The notes beneath the pieces are model-generated. The model saw nothing but the letters and a program-made list of their open reading frames with translations. It searched no databases and was not told the DNA's origin. A stretch of DNA of 64,000 nt from Panicum virgatum (Eukaryota; Streptophyta; Magnoliopsida; Poales; Poaceae): contig NC_053149.1 of the NCBI RefSeq assembly GCF_016808335.1, forward strand, positions 19,502,733 to 19,566,732, given 5' to 3'. Below, piece by piece: positions 33,201 to 44,040 of this stretch. How positions within the stretch are numbered: position 1 is the stretch's first letter; every line of letters begins with the position of its first letter. Made by a program: the position numbers and the translations under genes.

Positions 33201-36200
33201 GCCCCCGGGGAGATCACTCATGTCAATCTCCGCCGGGGGCAGCGCCCTCCTCGATTTCCATGGCGGATCCCGTTAGTCCGCCACCCCCATAGTGTCTAGC
33301 AGCAGCAGATCGGAAAGTACCTCATCATCCGCCATGGAGACGTCGACGACACCTTCGTACTGCGCTGCCGTGGTGGCAGTCGCGGCCTCCAAGTGCTCGC
33401 GCTCTACCCCGTGCTGCAATGGTGGCAGCAGGGGCTCGTGCGTGGCGCATCCACCTCGTCGCCGGCGGACTTCTTGGCTGCCGCTTCGCTTCCACCCGAC
33501 CCGACGGGGTCCGCCGTCACCCGTGCGGGATCCGCCGGCGCCGCTCCTGGCGGGATCCGCCGCCCCTTCCGGCTGGGAGCCGCCGCCCCCTGCGGGATCC
33601 GCCGGCGCCGCTCCTGGCGAGATCCGCCCGCCCTGCCCTCCTCCACATCGCCACATGCTGGACCGTCCCCGCCCTCTGACTCTTTCTACCTTGCACTCTG
33701 GTTTTGACCATGGCGGGCAAAAGAGATGGAAGAGGATAGGGGTGGTGAGGGTACCCCGCCGGCTATGTGCACCTTGAGGTTCTACACGATTCATTGCTGC
33801 TGTATGTCTTTTTGGTTTACCCAATCAGAGATCGGGATTGCGTCGCCCGCCGCCCGTCGACCTCGCGCCTATACTTCGACGTCGGCGTCGACTTCACTGG
33901 CCACTTCTTCCTCTTCGACCCTGCGGCATGGTGAGATGGCCGGCACCCTAGGGGGCGCTCGTTTGCGCCGCCGCCTACATCGCCGCCTCGTCCGCACGTC
34001 GACCTTCGCCGGCTCGTCGTCGCCTTCACCGATTGGGACGCCTTCGCCGACTTCGCCCACCGTCGTCTCGCCTCACGCTACTCGGTCTGATCAGCCGAAG
34101 TGCGTGATCCACCCGGCTCCCGTGACGTCCGTCCTCGTCGAGCGCGCCCTTCACCGAGCATGGAGGGTTGTCGCTGCGTCGCCTCTTCGGGCAGCAGTGG
34201 CGTCACCCCCGTGGTCTTCTCCGCCGTTGCTTCCTTACCGCCGCCGACCACGTCTACGACCTCTCGTCGACTCGTCGCTGCGCTCTTCGCGCATGGTCTT
34301 CGTCAAGCTGTATGAGTTCTTCGCCGTCTCTTTCGAGCGCCGCCGCCGCGTCATCCGGATCATTCGGCCTCGTGCTGGAAAATTTGGGTTCCCCTCCTCG
34401 CTTCGTCTAGCACAACCACGTCGCCAGCGTCGCCATCTCGTCCCCGACTACTTTGTCTACTCCAGCAACAGCAGGCGTTGACGTCTTCTACCTCGCCTTC
34501 TTCTGCGCCTGCGACCGCCATGGAGGCCTTCTCTGCTAGTCCCCGCGGCGACGGCGTCTGGTTGTGCATCCTCCTTTGCACGTCCGGTATTGACAACACT
34601 GGTGCGTGCCCATCGTCCCTGATGCGTTCTCGAGCCTGGCAATCTCGGGCATGTGTCGCCTGATGGCCTGACTGCATTGACTTCGGCATCGCTCCCTCTA
34701 CGACTGCCTCGACGCGTCGCCATCTTCGTCTCCTGCGTCTTCTCCATTACGCCACCACCATGACGCCTCCTCGTGCGCCCGCGGCTTCATGTGCGGCTAC
34801 CTTGTCTTCGGCAGTCTTAACAGTTCTACGTCGACCTCGGCTACTCTACGCACTGCATCTTCGACCATGGTTCCTCGCCCTCCATCTCGGCTACCTCGAC
34901 ATCGGCACAAAGGGCTACCATCCGCATGAGTTACTCGCCGGTTTTATCTCCAGTCGCAGCATCCGCACTACACCGACGTTATGACTGCGGGGGGATGTTA
35001 GTTTGTTGGCTCCTGCTTTCGGCTTCTTCTCCAGTCTCACCGTCTGCGGTGCTCCCGCTGTGACCGCGGAGGAGTATTAGAGTATATTTGGTAGTTGTAG
35101 ATATACGTATCGTAGACTGCCATATGTATTCCGGGGAGTCTTGCCCCCCAAGTCATGTACTCTTATATATACCGGCCGAGGCCTCAATGCAATACATCCA
35201 TTATACACCAATCCTATTATTCTACACAAAGTTTATGGATGGAACTGAAGTATCAACTCCCCTTTTGGCTATGGACTACAAAGTTGAAGGGTGAATACAG
35301 AAAAAAAATCTTAACACATGATGATGCTCAAATCACTACTTTTTGTTGGTTATTTATGCCCGGTTTTTATTCTAGAACTAAATAGATTACCCACTTTTTC
35401 TTAAGCATGCCTTACGTATATTTTCAAAAGAGTAAATTGCACTCCAAGTCCCCAAACTTGTCTCGAAGTTCCACATAGGTCCCTAAACTCTCAAATCGTG
35501 CATCTGGATCCCTAAACTCTGTTAAGTGGTTCATTAGAAGTCCCAAACGCGCCATGTGAGCTTCCCACGCTGACGTGGCATGCCACATGGCGCCACGCTG
35601 GACAATATTTACAAAATGAACCCCCTACTTTGATTATCTTCTACTATTTGATCCTTTCTCTCTCTCCCCCCTTCACTAATGTCTCTCTCTCCCCCATGAT
35701 CTCGCGGTGGCCGAGTTGCCGGCCCTTGCCCGTGCAGCTGCGGGGGAGCTCGGCGGTCCCACTGTGCGGTGAAGGAGCTCACGCCTCTCGCCTGCGCACC
35801 ACCTCGACGCCATCACCTCATTCTGCTCCTGATGTAGCTTGCGCACGCCGTTGCCGCCGCACCTCGCCTGCGGGCCCATCGCCCGCCAGCCCCTGCCGAG
35901 CCTCACTCGTGGCCGCATCTCCCTTGGGCCGCCGCCGCGCCTCCCTGGCAGTGGCCACATCGCGCGCAGGCCCTCGCCACCGCGAGGGAGGAGGAGAGAG
36001 CAGGGCCGCGAGGGAGGAGGATGGAGGATGGAGCATGGCGTAGCGGGGCAAAGCGAGGCAGCCGCGAGGGAGGAGAGACGCCTACCTTCGCGTGCAAGGG
36101 CCGCCGCAACTTCCTCTCACCGGCGAGGCGCCCGCTCCATGGACTCGCCGTGGCCGTTGTCCGCACGGGACGGAGGCACGGCGGAGGGAGCAAGGGCAGC

Positions 36201-38988
36201 GAGGGTTCGGCCGGCGCCATAGCCGCGAGGGAGGATTGAAGAGGGGCGCTGGAGAGGGAGGAAGGAGGGGCGCCGGACCGAGGTCGAGGTCCCCGACGCC
36301 GGATCTGGCCGCAGGAGCGCGCGGGAGGAGGGATGAGGACGCTGGTGGCCTCCTTCGCCGCGCCATGGACGCCTCTACACCATGGCCTCCACTGCTGCCG
36401 CGCGGGCCTCCATTGCAAGGCCGCCGCCGCACAAGCCAGAGAGGGTAATTAATGTAGGGGTTCTTTTTGTAAATATTGTCCAGCGTGGCACCACGTGGCA
36501 TGCCACGTCAGCGTGGGAAGCTCACGTGGCATGTTTGGGATCTCAGATGAACCACTTAACAAAGTTTAGGGACCCAGATGCACGATTTGAGAGTTTAGGG
36601 ACCTATTTGGAGCTTTGGGACAAGTTTGGGGACCTGGCGTGCAATTTACTCTTTTCAAAATTTCGCCTGTATGTTTGGTTTCCTATCCTTATACTTGATG
36701 ATGATCTGGTGCAGCTATTGGAATTCTAGATTAGCCACAGAGAGGCAGAGGCTCGTCAACGATATCTTTAGAGACTCTGATGTTGTTTGTAAGTTACAAC
36801 CTTGCATTTTGTTTAGCACTGTAAGATTATTGCTGCTTGTAGAATCAGGGCCAGTCATATACTTTGCTGAAGCTGCGTTGTCGCATATATAATCAGGGCC
36901 AACCATGAGCCCTACTCCTTTCGGCACCTATTGGTCTTGTCCGCTCCATAATTAGTCTTACTAGACAATGTCTTTGCTGAAAGTTTTGTCGGACACTGCC
37001 TTCTGTTGAAGTTGAAATATTGTACCTTTGCAGTGCTTGACATTAATTAGTTTCTATTTTATTCAGTCTGAGAGCTTGTCTAAACAATACTCAGTTATCA
37101 TGCTATTCCTTCCTATGGTTCTCCGCTGCGTATGATAAGCCTATACAGTAGCTGTCCTAATCTGTCAACACATATATTTATTTGTCATATCCATCTTATG
37201 CAAACAGCCTTACATACCTGGAAGAACTAGCAGAGTCAACAATTTCAGATGTGATCCTGATAATCACAGAAAATCATGGAATCTCATATTTTGGTAATGC
37301 CTTGGGATTCTAGGCCATGAGATGTTAAATGCATGCATTACACCAAATAAGCATTGAGGTCGGGCGCGAATAACTGAAACATTTAGACTTACTCTGTTGT
37401 TTGTTTGAAATTTATTGGGCGTTGACTTGGAAGTGTGTACTTCACCCATACCCTCTTCTTAATTCGTAAGTAAACCAATTATTGATTATCTCAACCTGAT
37501 GCAGGTGATATGTTCTCTGGGGTTGGTCCCCTAGCAATTTCAGCTGCAAAAAAGGTCAAATATGTCTATGCAAATGACATAAACCCTACTGCAGTGGAAT
37601 ACCTCGAGAGAAACATGGTTCTTAACAAACTAGAAAGGAAAATAGAGGTATTGACTTTGAGATATGCAAGAAAACATACCATCTATTTCTTTTTATAAAT
37701 ATTTATGCTGTGGCTTCTAGCTTGAAGTGTAAATTGCATAAATAAATAAAATACTGGCAGCCTATCATCAATATTGGTGCTGTTACAGGCAAGAAAATCT
37801 TTGATTGAAGATGTTAAGCTTGTACAGTGTATACCATTTCAGTGTAGTGCAGTTCCTAAAGCTTATTACTACTGTGAGATGCTTTTTAAAGTAATTACCT
37901 GTGGAAATATACCATTTCAATTTTCAATCATTTTGTTTTTATGTTTTGACCTTCATAATATTAGGAAATGTAAAGCTAGGGATTTCTCCCTTCCACTAGC
38001 CATCGGCTATATATATAGAACTTGTTGGATAAGTAAGTATAGTGTTCAGTGTTCATTTGCCAGCCATCTTCATGATATTTGGTGAATTAATTTTTTTTGC
38101 TGGATAGGTTTTTAACATGGATGCTAGAAGGTTTGTCAGTTCAATATATTCAAGCCAACATGTGCATCCAGTCACACAAATAGTAATGAATTTGCCCAAT
38201 GATGCTGCAGATTTTTTAGGTGGGTATTTCCAAATTTCTTTTGTCATTTTGTGAGTTGGCTAATATGAAAGTAGTACTTGTAATTGATTTTTTTGTCTTT
38301 TCTCCTGAATGAAGCCTCCATTAATACAACTGTTTAATTTTAGAAAGTACAGTAGACTGAACCGTCCAAATGTATGCATGATTAGATCTCCTCCCTTGCT
38401 TTATTTCCTTCTCATGGTCTTACCCTAGTCTGAGAATCATCAGATTTTATCGACATTGTTTTTTGTTTGGACTTTTGGAGGACCTCCACATTAGAAATCA
38501 AAAGATTGCAAGTCAGTATTATTATTTAAAGAACATTAACAACACCTTTTAATATGTTTCCATGTTGAATTGATTTTGAAAAACTCATTCACAAAGATAT
38601 CATCGAAATGTTTTCCCCAGATGTGTTTAGAGGGATCTTGAGGATTAGTCAATCAGGACTGCGTTGTGTCATGCCGATGATCCATGTTTATGGATTTTCC
38701 AAAGCAGAGGATCCTGAACACGACTTCAATGAGGTAAGTATTACCGCAGCAACATTTTTCTTTTATGTTCAGATTCCTTTTGTATTGAACTTTTTCCTAC
38801 CACGTCACTTGGTTTATCAGTACCTACGCCTAAAATTGCAGAGGATAAATGTAGCATTGGGGGATAACGTCGACAGTGTTCAAATGCACAGGGTACGGCT
38901 TGTTGCACCTGGGAAATGGATGATATGTGCATCTTTTATTCTTCCAGAATCAGTTGCCATTGCACAGCCGAATTACATTAGCTGTTGA
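27224..38988 (+). CDS. TRM5: tRNA (guanine37-N1)-methyltransferase, TRM5/Met-10+ family
   Basis: Nine exons (27224-27970, 28527-28625, 31457-31576, 31659-31825, 36715-36788, 37505-37647, 38108-38219, 38621-38733, 38842-38988) join in frame to 573 residues. TRM5 transfers a methyl group from SAM to G37 beside the tRNA anticodon, which prevents frameshifting. Visible family marks are VYWNSRL..E..RL across exons 4-5, the SAM-binding loop [28 protein letters not shown] (motif II), and the catalytic-site [10 protein letters not shown] 27224 is the first in frame. The 60-residue N-terminus is rich in Arg, Pro and Ser and poor in acidic residues, which suggests a plastid or mitochondrial transit peptide; Arabidopsis has a cytosolic/nuclear and a longer form. 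All introns are GT-AG. Intron 4 is 4,889 bp because of two transposon insertions. Confidence 0.93.
29540..30715. mobile_element. Possible degenerate MULE-like element in TRM5 intron 2
   Basis: The left part (GTTTTTGACCATTAAACCC, TTTAGCCATTGAACTC) and the right part read inverted (GTTTTGGCCCTCAAACT, TTTTGCCATTGCACTC) look like diverged inverted termini. Between them, a plus-strand frame ending at 30562 contains a hydrophobic segment ([20 protein letters not shown]), which may be a captured exon of a membrane protein. No target duplication was found, so the element is tentative. Confidence 0.3.
31826..32908. other. TRM5 intron 4, native left part
   Basis: No gene was recognised. The stretch 32010-32240 has LTR-like character (TGTTAGTTTGTTAGGG) without a partner. 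Confidence 0.4.
32914..33065 (+). repeat. 5' LTR of the intron 4 retrotransposon
   Basis: It is 152 bp and nearly identical to the copy at 35075-35226. The start is TA rather than the usual TG in both copies. A TATA-like stretch (TCTTATATATACC) is present about two thirds along. Confidence 0.85.
35075..35226 (+). repeat. 3' LTR of the intron 4 retrotransposon
   Basis: It is 152 bp, preceded by the purine-rich tract and followed by the CAAAG target duplication. Confidence 0.85.
35430..36651. mobile_element. Pack-MULE-like element in TRM5 intron 4
   Basis: A 1,222-bp element has terminal inverted repeats of about 190 bp that start GAGTAAATTGCA on both ends and match at roughly nine of ten positions by eye. 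It is flanked by a perfect 9-bp duplication TTTTCAAAA (35421-35429 and 36652-36660), the hallmark of Mutator-like elements. The interior (about 35690-36440) is GC-rich and open on both strands, like host coding sequence, and no transposase is present. This is the structure of a Pack-MULE, a MULE carrying captured gene fragments. The source gene was not recognised. Confidence 0.85.
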
Positions 38989-39079
38989 ATTTTTTACTGT
39001 TCTTACCTCTCTTTGTATTATGTCCGCAAATTTTTCGAAGCAGATTATTTAGATGGTATGTAGATCATTTGACTACATG
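38989..39079 (+). other. TRM5 3' flank
   Basis: The 3' untranslated region probably lies here and is followed directly by repeat sequence. Confidence 0.4.
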
Positions 39080-39215
39080 GGCCCTGTTCGGATGGCAATA
39101 ACCGGCTGGGCTGGGCTGGAACGGGAAGCAGGATGGGAGGGGGGGGGGGGGGGGGGGTGCAAAAGATGAGGCCGAACGGCGGCTGATCAGCCAGCCGGCT
39201 GCTCCCAGCCATCCG
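39080..39215. mobile_element. Small MITE at the left edge of the foldback
   Basis: Inverted ends TTCGGATGGC (about 39088) and GCCATCCGAA (about 39209) enclose GC-rich sequence with a run of about 20 G. The same start phrase occurs at 10386. It has no counterpart in the right arm of the foldback. Confidence 0.5.
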
Positions 39216-40432
39216 AAGCGGTTTTTATATTTTTGTTTTTTACAAAAATATATTTTCGATTTGAAAATTTACATGAATATACCCCGCTACCGGGCGGCCG
39301 GGAAAAAAAATTACACGTAGGTCCCTGGGGGCCGGTCGCCCGGCAGCGGGGCGGCCGGCCCCCAGGATGCCCGCCTGCGGGGCGACTGGCATCCCATCAC
39401 AGCACCAAGCGCACGGGCCGATGCAGCAGGTCAGCGCTGCCTCATCAGGGACGCACGACCAGGAGCAGGCAGCCCGCGCAGCTTCAAGCTCAGCAGCAAG
39501 GCAAGGTAATTTTCTATAGCTAATTCTCATGTCGTGTCCCTTTCATGCTACAGGAATGTTCAGTTATTTAATTGCTGCATGTTTGCTCTGGCCGGCTCTT
39601 CTGAGTAATGGATTAGCTTTTACTCGATAATCTTTGCTAGTCTTTGTTTTCTTAATTAAGAGGGCTCTTTTATAGTATCTAGTCTATTTATTTTGGTGAG
39701 TCTCTTAATTGACTTTTTAGTTTAGGTTTGCTTCCGCTACTTATCTGTGACCAAAGGCTGTTCTTTGTTTGCTTAATTAAGAGGGCTCTTTTATAGTATC
39801 TAGTCTATTTATTTTGGTGAGTCTCTTAATTGACCTTTTAGTTTAGCTTTGCTTCCATTATTTATCTGTGACCAAAGGCTGCTTGGTCACAGATAAACAG
39901 TGGAAGCAAAGCTAAACTAAAAGGTCAATTAAGAGACTCACCAAAATAAATAGACTAGATACTATAAAAGAGCCCTCTTAATTAAGCAAACAAAAACTAG
40001 CAAAGATTATCGAGCAAAAGCTAATCCATTACTCAGAAGAGCCGGCCAGAGCAAACCAGAGCAAACATGCAGCAATTAAATAACTGAACATTCCTGTAGC
40101 ATGAAAGGGACACGACATGAGAATTAGCTATAGAAAATTACCTTGCCTTGCTGCTGAGCTTGAAGCTGCGCGGGCTGCCTGCTCCTGGTCGTGCGTCCCT
40201 GATGAGGCAGCGCTGGCCTGCTGCATCGGCCCGTGCGCTTGGTGCCGTGACGGGATGCCGGTCGCCCGGACCTGCATGTAATTTTTTCTGCGATTTTTTT
40301 TAGAAATGCCCGCTGCCTGGTGGACAGGTCTCGGTAGCGGGGCGGCCGGGGTATATTCCTGTAAATTTCCAAATCGAAAATATATTTTTGTAAAAAACAA
40401 AAATAAAAAATATGCGCCATCCGAACGGGCTG
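39216..40432. repeat. Foldback: large imperfect palindrome
   Basis: The left arm (about 39216-39876) and right arm (about 39887-40432) are inverted copies of each other around a centre near 39882, where TTATCTGTGACCA faces TGGTCACAGATAA across 8 bases. Matching landmarks include TTTTTGTTTTTTACAAAAAT at the outer edge, CAAGGTAATTTTCTATAG, and GAGGGCTCTTTTATAGTATC. The left arm has an extra, second copy of an about 120-bp segment (39640-39755, repeated at 39768-39880). Open frames inside are mirror copies and do not match a known protein. A transcript through it would fold into a hairpin with arms of over 500 bp. Confidence 0.85.
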
Positions 40433-40517
40433 AAAGCGTTGGACTGAATTGTGAATCTAGTCCACTGAACTACTGGCCGGACGGCCTGAGGATGGTGTCC
40501 TTTCATCGTCACTGCTA

Positions 40518-40731
40518 CTCCCTCAGGTGGTTTTTGCTAATCTAGATTTGTAGAGTTTGCTATGCATCTAGATAAGCACTATGTCTAGATGTATAGTAAA
40601 AATTATACATTAGATTTGCTAAAACAACTTATAATTTGAAACGGAGGGAGTGTGTTTTTGGACATCCAATGAAAAATTAAAAATTATGCATTAGATTTGC
40701 TAAAACAACTTATAATTTGAAACGGAGGGAG
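40518..40731. mobile_element. Stowaway-like MITE with duplicated right end
   Basis: The left end CTCCCTCAGG follows TA (40516-40517). The right end ACTTATAATTTGAAACGGAG occurs twice because a segment of about 75 bp (40601-40675 and 40682-40757), including flanking sequence ACATCCAATG, is tandemly duplicated. Confidence 0.65.
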
Positions 40732-40757
40732 TGTGTTATCAGACATCCAATGGAAAA

Positions 40758-41239
40758 TTTCCCACTCGGACCCTACAATCAACAAGTCAGTTACTATTTG
40801 ACGGACAAATACTCCCAGGAGTAGAAGAAAGAATAATGAAACAAACCGACGATGCTTCACTTTCTGAATGCTCCAAGAGTACAAAAGAGACTATAGTTGG
40901 ATTAACCAGCTCCACATTTTTGCATTTATCCCTTTAATGAAAAGATCTGATACCTCCTGTAATGTATGTTAATATCAGTCTCAAATTTTCTAAACTTAAT
41001 AGTATGGGTCTCATCAGATCTTTTTAGTTACCGACGGAGAGAGAACACACGAAATCTAACCGTACAATTTCCGTAAATGCATTCAAAATATTAAAAAAGA
41101 GATATTAGCTTTTAACGTTTAATTTCGTTGAGGTACACGTAAAAAATATTTATTATGAGCATGGACAACTCCAAACCGAAAGCAATTTGTAGCACAGGAA
41201 CAGGAGTGTTGGTTCACGTCAGATTCGAAGTGAGACATA
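40758..41239. other. Intergenic, no recognised gene
   Basis: AT-rich sequence with nothing recognisable. Confidence 0.4.
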
Positions 41240-41391
41240 CTCCCTCCATTTCACAAAGAGTGCACTTTTAAATTTCTTTAGAAAAATTAGTGGTGGCGCG
41301 AGAAGACTACCAAAGACGATTTAATCTCTAGAATTATACTTTTTGTGGGATTTTCAAATTTAGGATTGCATCTTTTATGGAACATAGGGAG
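41240..41391. mobile_element. Stowaway-like MITE
   Basis: A 152-bp element begins CTCCCTCCATTTCAC and ends GAACATAGGGAG, flanked by TA (41238-41239 and 41392-41393). Confidence 0.75.
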
Positions 41392-41999
41392 TATGAAGTG
41401 TCATGTGAGATGTCGATGTCGAAGAGTTATTTAGCCTTTTGAGACGAAGACGTTATACATTTATGACGGCTTTATTATAATTTTAAATCATGTTGGTGAT
41501 GAGGCGGTGAGTGAGCCGTCGATTTCGACGGTTGCCCGCGCACTGTACATATAGGTCGACGCGCACACACAGTCCATACGCTCGTGGGCTGCTTGTTGGC
41601 TTGACCACGTCAGCATTGCCACGTACGTACCTTGTGCTGTGCGCATACAGTGATACGCACATGCATGCACGCATGCGTCGTTTTTTTGTGGATTTCCTGG
41701 CCCGATTATTAACGGGTCAGAGCTAGCTGGCGAATTGAATTCTGCCGATAATAATCTGCCAAATAATTGCATGTGTCAACATACAAGATTTTCCTCGCAA
41801 AAAAATATAAGATTTAATTAATAGATATCTCTGCTTATCTAATTTGGTCAGTGCGAGCAATGAATATTGAATATACTCTCGCATAATATGGAAGCAAGCG
41901 GTAAATATTTAGCTGAACTACTAATTTATTATTCAAGCTGGATTTAATTTGGTCCATGAGTGCGTCTTTTTTATGGTTTAATTTCCTTGCTTGACTAAG

Positions 42000-42597
42000 A
42001 GTAAAATAAAATGCACCGCCGGATCTTAAACTTAGCTCGGGGTGTCAACCAGATCCTCAAACTTTCAAAATGCGCATTCACATCCTTAAACTTGCAAATA
42101 GTATCACGTGAGATTCAAATCACAATTGCTTAAGCTAAACCCAAAGTTATATAATTGGTTTGAATAAAAAATTATATACATAAAAAATTATAACAAAGTT
42201 TCCTTGTACAAATATGTTCAAATACAAAGGGTCTCTATAAAACTTTTGCACGAAAATGAACGTCATATGACAAAGTTTGTAAAAGGTAAGAAATAAAAAA
42301 TAATGAATTTTGGAGTAAACATTGGAAAAAATATTCGGACATAAAGTTTTGAAACATAACTTTGGAGAAAAGTTTGAAACTATCAGAGTTGACTGCAAAA
42401 AATCAAAAAGTAAAATTTGGACCCACATGTAAATTAAACATCAGCATAAATACTTTAGCTTCATAATTTAAAAATGATAATTTGGACTTCACGTGACATA
42501 ATTAGTAAATTTGTAGGTCTGAATGTGCATTTGAAAGTTTAGGGACCTAGATGAGTAGAGCCAAATTCAAGAACCGGCCATGGGTTGTACTCCTCGA
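42000..42597. mobile_element. Non-autonomous TIR element, MULE-like
   Basis: Inverted ends of about 110 bp can be paired: left phrases GATCCTCAAACTTTCAAAATG and CACGTGAGATTCAAAT against the right end read inverted, GTCCCTAAACTTTCAAATGC and CACGTGAAGTCCAAAT. The AT-rich centre has no coding content. Exact termini and target duplication were not established. Confidence 0.55.
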
Positions 42598-43109
42598 TAA
42601 ATGGGTCAACTAGCTGGCAAATTGAATTTCGGTGATGTCCTAATCTAGCAAATCATTGCTGATGTCATGGTAGAATACTAAATTGATCGAGATATTTTTT
42701 TCTATATATATATATATTACTCCATTCCATAGTACAAACAGTTTAAAATTTATAATAAGTAGATAATTTGGTACACACCTAGATATAAGGTATATATAAG
42801 ATATAAGGTATATCTAGATACATAATTAAAATTACTTTGATATATATATATACACACACGACGAGACTAAAATGCAACAAGGTGCATTTGCTATAGCAAA
42901 TGCACAGACCCTCCGCCGGACTCGCCAACCAACCACAGCTTAATCCCGCCACCCACCAGAAAGCCGCATGCAGAGAATCTTTTATTGATTTGGATAAAAA
43001 AATATAATATCTCTTAAACCGTAGCTCCGATTTCAGATCTATTTGCATCAGGTTGTTGGAAAAAATGTGCTTAACAAAACGAGATCCATGAAGACTATAT
43101 TTGATGAAC

Positions 43110-43540
43110 TTTTTTTTCAAGTATGTAATTGCAACATCACGATACTATGAGTTGCTATCATAGCTACATTATAATTGCAACTTGGCTGTAGCGTAGTTAG
43201 CACTAGTTGCGACCACTTAGAACCTTGTTTTTGCACAATTGCTACTGGTTTCAACTAGTTACAATCTAGTTGCAAGTCTAGTTAGTGAACGTTGCAACAA
43301 GGTGGATTCTGTGTACAAAATGCACTTATACCCTGCAATTGCAACTGAGAGACTACATCAATTGCAACAAGAAGAATAGACCAACTGCAACTAGACGGAA
43401 CTAATTGCAACTGGACACAAACCGGTTGCAAGTCAGACAGATTTGGTTGCAACTCGGACTGACCCGGTTGCAACTGGACGCGAACTATTGCAATTGGACA
43501 CAATCCAATTGCAACTAGAACAGTCACAGTAGTTGCAACT
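43110..43540. repeat. Dispersed TTGCAACT motif array
   Basis: More than a dozen copies of TTGCAACT / ATTGCAACA / GTTGCAAC occur every 20-40 bases, mostly in one orientation. There is no gene. It resembles subterminal sequence of an unidentified transposon and differs from the GCAACATT array at 8.7-9.2 kb. Confidence 0.55.
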
Positions 43541-43911
43541 GAGAGGGTGGGTGCATATATACCATCATATATTGTCTAGTATGATCACATACTTGACATA
43601 CATATTCTTCGTTGGATCAGATACATCATACATCATGAGATATACACGTGGGAGTAGTTACAAGCGAGTGTAAAAAGGATTTTTCCTATATACAAATTAT
43701 AATTTGAAATGAAGGGAGTATAGTTTAAATTTTGTGGATGCATTATCTGGTCGCATATGGAAGCACGGTTTTTGGCTCAGCTAATTTATTATCCATGCTG
43801 GATTTCTTGGCTAGAGCTGGTATGTATGGTGAATTGGTGATCTGTGCTGATGTCGCTCGCTAGGAGTAGTACGCTAGGTGTGTCATCCCCTTGCTATGCG
43901 CGCGTTAAATA

Positions 43912-43921
43912 TATATAAATA
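43912..43921 (+). promoter_or_regulatory. TATA box of the first pectin acetylesterase gene
   Basis: TATATAAATA lies about 120 bases upstream of the start codon at 44041, a usual distance for a grass TATA box plus leader. Confidence 0.5.
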
Positions 43922-44040
43922 GGCGCTAGCTGGTTTAATCACGGTTCCGTCACTAGTGCTTGGTTGCTTTGTTTGCGCTGGCAGCTAATGTGCGTGCGTC
44001 GCCGGGACACGACGACGAAGAGGGAGGATCGGATCCATCC

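Larger units (their letters stand above)
32914..35226 (+). mobile_element. Short-LTR non-autonomous Copia-like retrotransposon in TRM5 intron 4
   Basis: Two 152-bp LTRs (32914-33065 and 35075-35226) start TATTAGAGTATATTTGG, end TATTATTCTACA and differ at only a few positions. A perfect 5-bp duplication CAAAG flanks the element (32909-32913 and 35227-35231). The primer-binding site TGGTATCA follows the left LTR directly (33066), matching initiator Met-tRNA as in Copia elements, and a purine tract (GCGGAGGAG) precedes the right LTR. The 2 kb interior is GC-rich, has no gag, protease, integrase or RT that I can recognise, and must move with proteins from elsewhere. It lies in the same orientation as TRM5. 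Confidence 0.85.

Noticed and set aside
33273..34747. Protein-coding genes within the intron 4 retroelement
   Set aside because: Frames are open on both strands, Arg/Ala/Pro-rich and inconsistent with each other, as expected for GC-rich sequence. No gag, pol or host domain was recognised.
35690..36440. A functional gene inside the Pack-MULE-like element
   Set aside because: Several frames are open on both strands through GC content, but none has a start, splice sites and a recognisable domain together.
39233..40420. Genes encoding the mirrored frames in the foldback
   Set aside because: The same peptide is read from both arms on opposite strands because the DNA is palindromic. There is no family match, and the frames cross transposon ends.
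43282..43527. Coding frame over the TTGCAACT array
   Set aside because: The Gln/Leu-rich translation is only the reading of the repeated motif.
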